64,000 nt of DNA, from contig NC_091972.1 of NCBI RefSeq assembly GCF_036711975.1, positions 5,337,001-5,401,000 of the forward strand, in the 5' to 3' direction. This document shows, piece by piece, positions 52,601-63,228 of the stretch (positions are counted from its first letter, which is position 1; every line of letters begins with the position of its first letter). The notes beneath the pieces are model-generated. The model saw only the letters and a program-made list of their open reading frames with translations, ran no database searches and was not told the DNA's origin. The position numbers and the translations under genes are program-made. The stretch comes from Onthophagus taurus. Lineage: Eukaryota; Arthropoda; Insecta; Coleoptera; Scarabaeidae.

Positions 52601-55591
52601 AACCCTGTTTAAAATCGACGGGTTAAAAGACCGCGCTGTTGATGCAATCGAGCAAATCGTTGCTTTAGAAAAAGTTTTCGATAACATTCACGTTAAAACG
52701 GTCCTTAAAGAGAACAAAAATAACCAATTAGAAACGAAAACCGACGATGAGTATCGCAAAAAATATCTTTCGGTTAAACAGAAATTAACGCTAGTTGAAA
52801 ACGTGAAGAATAATTACGAGAAAAAATTAAAACAACTCCGCGAGGAGAACAAAAAGCTCTCTCTTAATAAAACCACGAGCGATGATACACATTATAAAAC
52901 GTTAATTCAACAACATATTGATACGAAAGAGAGCTATGAGAAACAAATTAACGAATTAAAATCGAAACAGATTCATCTCGAAAACGAACTTTTACACATC
53001 CAAGGCGAAAACTTACAAAATCAAACCTTCCGCGAAAAACACTCACAATTAGAAAAAGAAATCGTCGATTTACAAACCGAAAAATTACTTCAACACAAAA
53101 CGAACAAACAAGAATTAGATTCGTTACGCGACGCTTACAGCAAATTAATGAAAGACAAAAATAAATTAGAATCCGATTTAGAATCGTTAAAAAAATCTTA
53201 CGACGACCGATTATACCAAATAAACGAAGATTCCCTAATAAAAGAAGCGTACCAAAAAATTTTGGAAGAAAATAATCAAATTAACACCGAATTAGACACG
53301 TTAAAATTCAAACGGAACAAAGACAAAGAAGAATTTGTGCGATTGTTGCAAAAGCAACGCGAAGATTTTGTTGCCCAACAAGACACCACGATTGCTGATA
53401 TCCGAAATCAATACGAAGTGAAATTGGAGGCGATTAAAAAGAAAATGTTGTCGATGTTTAAAGAGGAGGTCGATAAAGAAACGAGGAAAGTTTTAGCGAA
53501 AGAGGCGGATAATGCCGTGCTTTTAACTACGTTGGAAAAATATAAAACCGATTATGAGGATGCTAAGAAGACTAATGATGAATTGCGGAAACGAATTGGA
53601 GAAACGACTCGGCAGAATGAGTTGATGCTTTCGAGGGAGTCTATTGGGGCTAGGTCGGTGAGAAGTGAATGTGATGTCCGTGAGTTAAGAACGAGGGAGG
53701 TTATTGATTGTCCGAGAAATGGGAAGAGATCTAGCGTTCATCCTGTTAGAACTGTTGTAGAGGCAAGGAAGTGTATGACGTTGCCGAAAAATATCGATCA
53801 GAATAGGGTTGTTAGTCCTGCCAATATTGGTAAGTAAAAAACAAAATTCTTCTTTATTTTAATCCAGTTCTTTGTTACCCATTCCTCTTGCATTCAATGT
53901 TATATTCTCTGTTGTTCTAATTCTTACATTCATTCATCTGTGACTCTACAGCCCGTATCAAGCCTTGGCCTCCCTCAGCCTCTGCCTCCATTCATCCCTG
54001 TCTCTGGTCTCTCTCCTCTAACTCCTACTCCCGACCATCATCCTAGCCCCGCTCTCGTTAGTCCCGACCCTTCTTTCCATATGGGTTGGATACCGCATCT
54101 CCAGCAGGGTTATCAAGGATTCACCACGTTGAGGTGAGAGTTAGAAGGACATTGGAGGTAGTTGGGTAGGAGAGGCTATGCAGCTCTAACAGGAACGAGG
54201 GCTGTGCGGTGCGCATGCACTACCCCTTTGAACCCCACCCCGATAGATAACATCAAATTTCACCTTACAGTCCAATGTTAAAGAACCTTAATGTCTTACT
54301 CCAACCCCTTCCAACGTCTTTGGTCTTTCTGTGAAGATGCAAATATCTGCGTGAACCAGAGAATTTTCGTTTTCTAGCCACTTCCTCTATATGCAAATGC
54401 AAAAGAGATAGATCAAGCAGAACATTTTTGTTAGAGTTGGCGTTATGCTTATCGCACCAGAGATAGTGTTTTAGTCCTTGCATTAAAATATAATTAAAAA
54501 CTAATTAATTTTTTTTTAAATTTCAATTAACAGATAAATTTGAAATGGAAGATGAAGCCGAATGTTTCCACAACAAATATTTAGCCGATCTGAAAAACGG
54601 TAGATGCGTACTCCCCTCTGAAGAATCACCATCCACCCGTATGTCAGAGTTAGCATGGAGAAACTCTCAGGTTCCACCCCATCTCAAATCATCTTATCCA
54701 GCAGAACTTCAAATGATAAATCCGTCCAGATTTAAAGAGGAAGATATCAAAGTAATTTAACTCATTAAAGTAATAAATTTTTTTTATCTCATTCGATTTT
54801 TAGGCGGGCAATATTGACTTAGACGACAGCATGAACACCAAATTACTACCGGCCGATAAAGCGCTGCGAAAAAAAGAACAAGGTACGACGTCGTATAAAA
54901 AACCTGGGCCACCAACTCCGAGTAAAAACGGCGGGAGAATTTCGTTGCAAGGCGGCGAACTTCCTAAAGACGGCGCCCTTCAGGATTACAATGACTTGAA
55001 AACGCCGAAACGGACGACACCGAACAAGTTCAAAGCTTTCTTCTTGGGCAGGACTTCGCTTGGCGGTCGATCCAGTACTTCTGCAAATCCAAACATTGAG
55101 GTACGCCTTGTAGACGACAATTGGCAATTTTGTAGTAAATGTATTGGGGAGGATGTTGACGCAATTAAAATTTGTGTGTGTACTTGTCATGCACAATGCG
55201 TTACATCTCTTTATAAAAATAAAGAAAAAAATAAAGAACAACATAAAGAAAAAATTAAGAAAAATCGTTCTTGGAAGGACTTTGTTTTAGATTTCTGGAG
55301 AGGTTATTATGTGCATGTTATCTATTTGATAACTGTGTTTTTTACTATGTTTTATATTAATAGATATATTGATGAATAGTTTTATTTTTTTCTTTGAGAT
55401 TGTTTATTTGTATATTTTAATGTATATTATACATTGAATAAATGTTTATTTTTATGTTTTTTTTTGTAGTTTTGTTTGAAATGTGATCTTTTATTATATT
55501 AATTTTTAATGAATTATAATTTTATTTTCAGAATCAACCACCCAGTCCAAAAAATAGGCAGATCAACAAATTGTTCAGAAAACCGCGGTAA
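46633..55591 (+). CDS. mud: Mud, the NuMA/LIN-5 homologue (spindle-orientation dynein anchor)
   Basis: NuMA-family proteins link cortical Pins/LGN to dynein and organise spindle poles. Exons: 46633-46671, 46759-46844, 46904-53829, 54534-54751, 54804-55100, then either read-through to 55379 or splicing to 55532-55591. This gives 2614 aa (read-through) or 2541 aa (spliced). Residues 1 to about 140 form a Hook/CH-like head (WVNCLDIAIPIQDV.., LLLLYYACVIKKN) as in NuMA. From about residue 177 to 2240 the protein is an almost unbroken coiled coil rich in E, K, N and L, encoded by one 6.9-kb exon. Residues about 2386-2408 contain RMSELAWRN followed by VPPHLKSSYPAE, matching the conserved NuMA block (ELQQRNRVCPPHLKTCYP) within the LGN/Pins-binding region; this identifies the gene. 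A basic, Ser/Thr-Pro-rich tail follows. Length is like Drosophila Mud (about 2.5 thousand aa). Confidence 0.92.
53952..54255. other. GC-rich block inside a mud intron
   Basis: About 300 bp is far more GC-rich than the surrounding intron (53830-54533), with pyrimidine-rich repeats of CCT and TCC. It begins right after an acceptor-like CTCTACAG and contains a donor-like GAG|GTGAGAG at 54133-54134. A 65-codon frame (from 53940) is Pro-rich. It could be an inserted TE piece or a poison exon; see the findings. Confidence 0.35.
55101..55379 (+). CDS. mud: mud retained-intron C-terminus with transmembrane tail
   Basis: If the donor after GAG at 55100 is not used, the frame stays open for 92 more residues. 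These include a Cys cluster (CSKC..ICVCTCHAQC), a charged K/N/E segment and a final hydrophobic helix (YYVHVIYLITVFFTMFYI) ending NRYIDE and a stop. This predicts a tail-anchored isoform. A polyadenylation signal at 55437-55442, before the alternative exon, fits a separate short transcript. From memory, Drosophila Mud also has isoforms with a predicted C-terminal transmembrane segment, which supports this being real coding sequence. Confidence 0.75.
   Translation, partial: VRLVDDNWQFCSKCIGEDVDAIKICVCTCHAQCVTSLYKNKEKNKEQHKEKIKKNRSWKDFVLDFWRGYYVHVIYLITVFFTMFYINRYIDE
55437..55442 (+). terminator. Polyadenylation signal for the mud transmembrane isoform
   Basis: AATAAA lies 58 bp after the read-through stop and about 90 bp upstream of the alternative last exon. 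Cleavage here would prevent use of that exon, so polyadenylation choice and splicing would compete. Confidence 0.5.
55532..55591 (+). CDS. mud: mud alternative last exon, short basic C-terminus
   Basis: The acceptor TTATTTTCAG is followed by 19 codons (NQPPSPKNRQINKLFRKPR) and TAA. It joins donor 55100 in phase 0. The product ends in a Pro/Arg/Lys-rich tail with no membrane segment, so this isoform should be soluble. Confidence 0.75.
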   Translation, partial: NQPPSPKNRQINKLFRKPR

Positions 55592-55979
55592 TTAAGATAA
55601 TTTTTTGAGTTATTTATAATTGTTGTAGCTTTTTATGTACTTATTTAAACGCAGTATAATTATTTTATAATAAAATTGATGTATTTTTATTACCGATCCA
55701 TTTTAAACGGTTAAATTTCATCCTAAATTCGAAATGATAAGATTAATCAAAATTAATTATTTAAAAAGATGAACTTTAAACTTTTTAAAACTGTGTCAAG
55801 ATGATAACTTTTTTATTCGTACCAACTGGAAATGTAAAAATTACTAAAACTCGATTTCTTTAATTTTATAAAACTTCAAATGTCAAGGATTTGATTATAA
55901 ATTATCAACAAATCGTTAACCTTAAATAATAAACTTTAAAAAATGTAATTAATCATTATACATAAATTTATGAATTCAC
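55592..55979. other. Spacer between mud and Aprt
   Basis: It holds the remaining mud 3' UTR (an AATAAA-type site near 55666) and the Aprt promoter and 5' UTR. A short upstream ATG at 55970 opens a frame of 8 codons (stop at 55994-55996) that overlaps the first in-frame Aprt ATG. Confidence 0.5.
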
Positions 55980-56834
55980 ATGGCATCCAGCAATAGCACA
56001 ATTTTTTCGAACGTTGACGAAACAAGTTGTGCTGCAAGCGCTGGTCCAGCAATGAAAGAAACTGAAATTGCCGAACATATTCAATTAATAGCCAAATGTA
56101 TAAAGTCGTATCCAGATTTTCCAAAACAAGGAGTACTATTTAGGTAAATGACAATGACTTTTATAAAAATTGTTCGTCTTTTCAACATTGATTCATTTCA
56201 TTTTGTCACAATGTCTTATGGATAAATTGTTTGTTACATTAAACATTCTCACGTTATTAATCGCAATATTTTATTTCTCCATTGTTTACGGATATTTTAA
56301 TGAAGATAACACCATTTTAAAATGATTACAGAGATGTATTTTCCATTTTACGAGAACCAAAAGTGTTTCCTGTACTTAGAGATGTTCTTGTAGCACTTAC
56401 CAAGAAGTTGAATCCAATTCCAGAATGTATTGCAGCTCTTGATGCAAGAGGCTTTCTATTTGGACCACTAATTGCTTTAGAATTGAAGGTTCCATTTATT
56501 CCTATACGTAAAAAAGGAAAATTACCTGGAGAAGTTATTTCACAAACTTACACACTTGAATATGGAACAGTAAGAACAATTAAAAAAGTGTTAATAAGTT
56601 TTAATTAATTTTTTATAGGATTGTTTAGAGATTCAAAAAGAAAGTATTACTAAGGGGGTAAATGTTTTAGTGGTAGATGATTTATTGGCAACAGGAGGAA
56701 GTATGAAGGCAGCTATTGATTTACTTGAAAAAGCTGGAGCTGAAGTTATTGGTTGTTTAATTATTGTTGAGATTATGGAATTAAATGGTAGAGGGAAATT
56801 AACTAAGCCTGTCATTCCTATTGTACAATATTAA
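55980..56834 (+). CDS. Aprt: Adenine phosphoribosyltransferase
   Basis: Salvages adenine with PRPP to AMP in the cytosol. Exons 55980-56143, 56332-56569 and 56619-56834 join in phase to give 205 aa. Hallmarks are YPDFPKQGVLFRD, the catalytic-site LDARGFLFGPLIA segment, IRKKGKLPGE, and the PRPP-binding loop VLVVDDLLATGGS (about residues 149-161). From the first ATG the protein has a 24-residue Ser/Thr-rich leader not expected in the family. Starting at Met25 (56052) gives 181 aa, the usual family length, and avoids the overlapping upstream frame at 55970-55996; either start is possible. The gene lies between mud and TBC1D31 in the same direction, with short spacers. The polyadenylation signal is at 56917-56922. 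Confidence 0.94.
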
Positions 56835-56916
56835 TAATAATGGTCATCTTTTAACACATTCCTAGATAAAATTAAAATATTTTTTAATAATTTAATTAAT
56901 TGGCACATTTATTAAC

Positions 56917-56922
56917 AATAAA
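56917..56922 (+). terminator. Polyadenylation signal, Aprt
   Basis: AATAAA lies 83 bp past the Aprt stop and about 120 bp before the TBC1D31 start, so the two genes are separated by a very short promoter interval. Confidence 0.55.
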
Positions 56923-57045
56923 TATATAAACAAACATTACAAATACAAGCTTTTTTTAATTATTTTAAAAATGAGGTTAATTTTAAAAAAAGTGAGGTTA
57001 AAATAACATAACCTCAATTTGTTTTACTTCAAATTGTCAAGTGTA

Positions 57046-60000
57046 ATGTCATTCATGAGTTTAAAAATTAATCCAAGTTCTTTACGACATAAAAAGCGAT
57101 TTTTTAAAGTTAAGGAAGGAAGAAAAGATGGTCAAATCTTACAAATTCAATGTCCCAAACCAAAATATGGGTGTTATTGTGGACAACCCCAATTACGATT
57201 TACAAATGTGGCTTTTAGCAAAACCGGTCAAATACTCATTATGGCCACATCAAAAGGAGACGTTTACAACTTTAATTTTACCCAATGCAGATTTTGGCAC
57301 CTGACTAATACAAATTCATGCATTTTTCTAACATTTAATTCGATAAATGATAAGGAAATATTTATTGGAAAGAATAATGGGACCATAAATATTATTGACG
57401 TGGAAAGTGGGGAATTACTTAATACTCTTAACGGTCATAAACATCCAGTTAAAAGCATATCATTTGCTAAAGATAACTTTTTGGGTATTTCTTCATCGCA
57501 AAGTGAAGCAATTATATGGGATTTGAGAAGTTGCACAAAGTTGGAAACATTGAATATTTCAAAATCGTCTGGTTTAAAATTAGTCATGTTTGCGCCAATA
57601 TCTGATGATGTATTGATATGTTTTAATGATGATACGATACATATATGGAAATATGGCACATTTGATCATATTAAGCAGATTAAACCAGCACTTTGGAATA
57701 AGTTTATTATTAAATGTTTGGCTTTTACACGGTACTTTTACTTTATAATTTAATGTTAACTTTATAGGCCCCATATATCTGCAAACAAATTGCGCAACAA
57801 TCGCTGTTTTGCGAAAATTGTGTTAGTTGATGCGTTGCGTAACTGGTTGCAGAAATTCAAAATTGTTTTAAATTAGTTGTACAAACACATTTGTTATTGC
57901 ACATTGTGCAATAACGACAGTTTCTTTTCACCTGTGTTAGTAGAAGGTGGTGATATTGCTTTTTTCAGTATTGTGTCTTGTTTTTGTACAGGGAGTTTCA
58001 TATAACTTGCAATATATGAATACAGTACCATAGTTATGAAACTACTGTGCTCTTACACTGTCCCACATAAAATGTAACAAAGCTTAATAGTACAGGCATT
58101 GGGTAGTTTCACGGTAGTTTTGCAGAGGTAAATTTTGTTTGCGAAAATGTGACGTCCTTAGACAACCTTGGTTTTCGACCGTCTTAAGAGACGCATCGCT
58201 AAATCCGAATGTTTCTAGGTCTAGTGTTAGTTCTAGTTTTGCTCTAGCACTATCACTAGAACTAACACAAGACCTGGAACTAGAATCATTCGGGTTTAGT
58301 CGTCTTGAGAGACGTGTGGCTGAACCCGAATGTTTCTAGTTCTAGGTCTAGTGTTAGTTCTAGTTTTGCACTAGCACTATCACTAGAACTAACACAAGAC
58401 CTGGAACTAGAATCATTCGGGTTTAGCCGTATTGAGAGACGTGCGGTTAAATCCGAATATTTCTAGTTCTAGGTCTAGTGTTAGTTCTAGTTTTGCACTA
58501 GCACTATCACTAGAACTAACACAAGACCTGGAACTAGAATCATTCGGGTTTAGCCGTCTTGAGAGACGTGCGGCTAAATCCGAATGTTTCTAGTTCAAGG
58601 TCTTGTGTTAGTTCTAGTGACAGTGCTAGGTAGCTCTTGTTGACATAAGATATCACTATGTTGTATATTTTATTGAATTAAAACTAGAACTAACACTAGA
58701 CCACAACATTCAGCTTTAGCTGTATGTCTCTCAAGACGGCTAAACCAGAGATACCAGATACGCAGGACTGGAAACACTTAAATGTCTCATGAAAATTGCT
58801 TAGAATTCCCTACATTTAAGTTTTAGTAAGAATAAAATCAGTTTTTCTTTTTTTTTTATTACAGGTCAAAAATTAAATAAACCATATTAAACTGTTAATT
58901 TTAATTACCAGATATTCGTGTATTCACTTATTTCACACTTAATTATTACAAAGAAAAGCTAATTCTCAGATAGTACATAGGGCATAAATAATAATAAAAC
59001 AAAATAATAAAAAAAGCCACCAATATACATAAAATATAACTTTATTTTGTTTTATAGAAACAAGTAATTTTACAAACTGAAGATATTAATTTTGTTGGTT
59101 GTGAGATTCTATCAATTTAAGGTTCATTAGAAACTTGAAAGGATGGGCAACAGTCATTTGATGCAAAACGAATTACTGCAACTGCTTTTAGAGCTTTACT
59201 GCTTATTTTGATCCTTTTCTTTGTTTTCACATCAATAACCACTGATGAAAAACTGACTATATTTTCGCTAATTTAACTACAGCTGCATATTCCAATTCAT
59301 CTTGAAACTTTCTTTTTTCGCCTAAAATTTTCCAAAACTCTGCAATTTCCATTTTCAGTAAATTTTCCTAAACAATTCCGCTTTCGTATAAGTGTTAGTA
59401 TAAACTTTTAACATAGAAAGTTGTGATGGCATGTTACAAATGAAGTTTGTAAATTTAATTTGTCTCTCAGAATAATAGAATATACAATAAAAGCTCTCAA
59501 AATCGTTATATGAGATATAAAATTCCTTATATCCAAATCCAAATTGTATACAAATCCCCAAATTTGGCATCACTGAGCTAAACTCGAATGATTTTAGTTC
59601 TTAGTCTAACGCTGTACAACAATTAAAACTAGAACTAACACAAGACCAAGAACTAGAATCCCGAATGTTTCTAGTTCTGGTGTTAGTTCTAGTTTTGCAC
59701 TAAACGTATAACTAAACCCAAAAAGTATCCATTCGTAAATAATTTTTATAACTGAACTCAACTTAAGTTGTTTGAGAAGATTTGCGTGGCTAAAAAGTGA
59801 TCTTTTCTTTAACCACTCTCATCCATACACTCTTGCTTCCTTTTCCTTTTTCTAACACTATCTTCCGACGCAACATTATTATAGCTAAACAGCCTGCTTC
59901 GTCAGATGGCATGTTTCCATACTATACAACACAAGCAACTGAAGTTGTATTATAGCAAAATTATGTATAGTGCATGGATAACCTTGTTTGCACAAAAACC

Positions 60001-62273
60001 TGTTGTTCAACGTCAGTTTGCGGAATTTATTTTCCGGTGTATGATGCCTATTACATTATATTACTTTATTTTTTTTGCAGAAATGGACGCATCGTAGTTT
60101 TAGCGGGATATTCACACAACTTAGCTGTATTTAAAACCGATACGTGGACCCTTGAAAAAAATATAGTTTTACCACCTCAAATAAGGGCAATAAAAAGATT
60201 AGATTTTATCTCAAATCCATTTGACGGCGGTTCAAACCGAGTTCTTTCAATTCTAACCTTGAACGGATTAATTTATTTCTACGACATGCTCCGAGACATC
60301 ATCCTGACTCAATTAAGCTTCAACATTGAAATAATTCGATACAATTCTTCATATGATGGTCGTTTTATTGCTTGTATTACCTCCGATGGAAAAGCTTACA
60401 TGTACTTATTGGCTAATTATGTAGCAACAGACGAAGATTGTCAAAAAAAAGTGGTGAATGTTGTTCAAAAAAATTCAAATGTAAAGAGGTCTTTGAGCGC
60501 GTTGTATTCAGCTAAAGAGAAGGTAATTTTTTTTTTATTTGATTTTTTAAATTAATTTAATGTTTTAGATCGATGATGTGTTGGATGTTGGGAAACTTGT
60601 TCCAATTTTAAAAGAGTATGGTCAATACCCAGAGATGCACCGATTCAAAATTTGGACACAAATTCTTCAATTACCCTACAATGTTAAACAATATCAAATA
60701 TTAAATAATAAATTTTCTGAAATCCGATTAAATAACGATTTAGAAAAAAAATATCCGATTGAAAATCCAATTTTAATGAAGAATTTAAAAAAATTATTGA
60801 TTGCTTTAAATCTTTGGTGCCCATTTTTTTCTGAAGTAACTTATTTGCCATTATTTGTTTTCCCATTTGTAAAAATGTTTCAAAACGATCCGTTAATATG
60901 TTTTGAAGCGGTGATAACACTTTTAATGAATTGGTGCCAGTATTGGTTTGAATATTATCCACTTCCACCAGTAAACGTTTTGGCGATGGTTGAAAACGTT
61001 TTACTTCATCACGATCCAACCTTAATTCAACACTTAATTTATTACAATGTTACATCAAAAACATATGCTTGGTCGCTGATGCAAACTTGCTTTTCTGAAG
61101 TTTTATGTTCGAATGACTGGTTAATTTTGTGGGATCATATCTTGTCGAATGAACCATCATTTTTAATAATGGTTACAGTTGCTTATAGCCTCACACAAAA
61201 ACAACGTTTAATGCAACTAATCGAATTAGAAGATTTTCACTCGATTTACTACAAACAAAATTGTATCGACATAAAAAAATTGATTTCAAAATCATATCAA
61301 CTTTTAGAATCAACCGAAAACATTTTTCACCCAAGAAGATATTTAAATAATTTTACGAAATTAGATGATAACGTTTATCCGATTTTTAACGCTTACCCTA
61401 AAGCTGTTTTGGATTATCAAGCGAATATTAACGAAATGAAACGTTTAAAAGAAGATAAAAAAATTTTAGATACAACTAATTTAGAATATAACAAATTACA
61501 AGAAACTAAACGGCATATTGAAGAATATATCCGGTTGAAAGAGGTGGATCATTTTTATCGGAAAAAATTAGAACAAGAAAGGGCGAATTTTGAAAAGGAA
61601 TCTTCGAGAGATAGTAAATTAAAAGAATTTTTGGGAGAAACTCGCGATGAAATTATAATTCCAAATAAATATGGAGATGAAAAAACGGATTTATTGAATC
61701 CCAAATTGTTTCAATACTTAAATTTTTACCAAAAAATCATAAAAACTGATTGCGCTGTGAAAGCGTTTTCTTTGGAGGATTCTCACAAAGTTTCTTTACC
61801 CGATAATTATCGATATAAAATCGAAAAAACTGTAAACGAAGCTTATAGTAAGGTATATTTTTGTTTATTAATTTAATTATTCAATTTACATAATAAAGGG
61901 TGTTTTTAGGCTCAAACTGTAGCGAATAGCGAGCAGTATTTAGCTCAATTAACGATAACGACAGGTTTGGGAGTTGTTGATAGCATAATGACGGAAGTTA
62001 AACAAAAAATAAAAGAGTGTTCTCGAGAAAATAAAAATTTAAATAAAAAATTTGTAAGTAATTTATATAATTTGATCAATATTATTAAAAAAAAATTCTT
62101 AGGTTGATTTTATGATGGGACAAATCGAATGTACCGAACGACACGTGGAGGCTGTTTTAAACGATTTAACAACGAATGATGAAGAAAATAAATATCAATT
62201 GTATGATTTAAAAGATAAATCAGAGCGGTTTAGAAGAAAGAAACAATTTAAGGGATCAACAGGAACTGTTTAA
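57046..62273 (+). CDS. TBC1D31: TBC1 domain family member 31 (WDR67)
   Basis: Vertebrate TBC1D31 is a centriolar-satellite protein. Exons 57046-57731, 60081-60522, 60569-61852, 61910-62053 and 62103-62273 join in phase to give 908 aa (human about 1066). The WD40 part spans residues about 40-340 (for example IIDVESGELLNTLNGHKHPV and EAIIWDLRSCTKL, then GRIVVLAGYSHNLAVF). A TBC-type helical domain follows from about residue 395 (YGQYPEMHRFKIWTQILQLP, YLPLFVFPFVKMFQNDPLIC, LLMNWCQYWFEYYP), then a coiled coil rich in K/E from about residue 660. The paired Arg/Gln finger motifs of active Rab GAPs are not evident, so GAP activity is doubtful. The start is the first ATG in frame; an alternative is 57055. 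Intron 1 (2349 bp) holds the palindromic satellite array. Confidence 0.92.
58170..58740. repeat. 127-bp palindromic satellite array
   Basis: CATTCGGGTTTAG recurs at 58287, 58414 and 58541, giving a period of 127 bp, with partial units at both ends. Every unit consists of two adjacent hairpins. One has arms TCTAGTGTTAGTTCTAG and CTAGAACTAACACAAGA around a loop TTTTGCACTAGCACTATCA. The other has arms CATTCGGGTTTAGCCG and CGGCTAAATCCGAATG around TCTTGAGAGACGTG. Single-stranded DNA or RNA of this array would fold into a row of stem-loops. Confidence 0.92.
59573..59720. repeat. Palindromic satellite fragment
   Basis: This is a diverged and deleted unit of the same family: GCTAAACTCGAATGATTTTAG, then AAAACTAGAACTAACACAAGA and TTCTAGTTTTGCACTA. 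It lies in the same TBC1D31 intron as the main array, about 0.85 kb further on. The DNA between and after (58741-60080) shows nothing else. Confidence 0.75.
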
Positions 62274-62378
62274 ATATTAAGATTATAGTCGTAGAAAAAT
62301 AATTTATTTTTTTTATATTACATTTTTTAATTATTAGTTTAACAATCAGAAAAACGCAAAATATATTTATAATTATAC

Positions 62379-62384
62379 AATAAA
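62379..62384 (+). terminator. Polyadenylation signal, TBC1D31
   Basis: AATAAA lies 105 bp after the TBC1D31 stop and is followed by an A-rich run and T-rich sequence. Confidence 0.5.
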
Positions 62385-62559
62385 AAAAACAGTTGCTGGT
62401 ATTTATAGATTTCCGTTCATTCTTTCCGGATCTTCCAACCTAATTACAACAAATAATTACATAATTAATATATCATCTTTTCTCAAAATTTGAGATTACA
62501 TTCAAAGGCCAAATTATTTTTAAAAGCTACTACGTTTCGCGATGTCATCTTATTATTAT

Positions 62560-63228
62560 TATAGCTGCCTATTATTATGGCTGAGAGGAACGGCCCCTCT
62601 CGTCATCGCCACCTAAATCTATTGTAACTTAAGCCCTCTAAAAGTTTAGGGCAAATGTAGGTCAGGGTTGGTGTCAGACGTACTTTACCGAAAATTTTGT
62701 GTTTTACTTGTTCACACAATATATGTTCAGCAGTCTCTGACTTGTCGTTACAGTGTTGACAAGTTTGATCCTCAGCTTGTGCAATGTGGAAGAGATAGTA
62801 TTTTAGGGGCGCATGGCTGGTCGGGAAGCAGCGACATTATATCCCCTTTGCTGAGGCATAAAACCTCTTTGGTTTTTTTGCGATGGAATTATCATACTCT
62901 TCGCTTGTCTATGATCTGGAAGTTCTTTCCTGTGTAAGGCTACCTTTGAGGCCTCCCAACTGGGCTTAGTGGCTTTTTTGTAGTCCTCTTTGGTCAGCTT
63001 GTCTAGCATTATCGATGCATCTTTCTGTCCCTTTTTCAAAACGGTGTAGAAGTTTATAGCAAGAACTTCTGTTTGAAAAATGGTTATGTCCGAGCTAAGG
63101 GGTAATTTAATGAGACTATTTGGTCCACTTATACCTACTCCAGATCCAACTGTCTTTGTACCATCAGTATACCAGGCAAGGGTTCCTCTTTTAGTGTGAA
63201 GGAATGTCGGTTTTCTTTTGAACACCAA
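62560..63228 (-). pseudogene. 3' remnant of a LINE with RNase H domain
   Basis: On the minus strand the open part (63228-62803) contains LAWYTDGTKTVGSGVGISG and a FQTEVLAI segment, the start of an RNase H domain as found at the end of I/Jockey-type non-LTR retrotransposons. In another frame further on come CQHCNDKSETAEHILCEQ and LTPTLTYICP, the usual Cys/His tail of such elements. The catalytic core between is truncated or shifted, and no RT domain is present. The left limit is only approximate; the right limit abuts the satellite array. Confidence 0.75.

Noticed and set aside
62668-62937. Plus-strand 89-codon open frame
   Set aside because: It is antisense to the RNase H and Cys/His remnant of the LINE.
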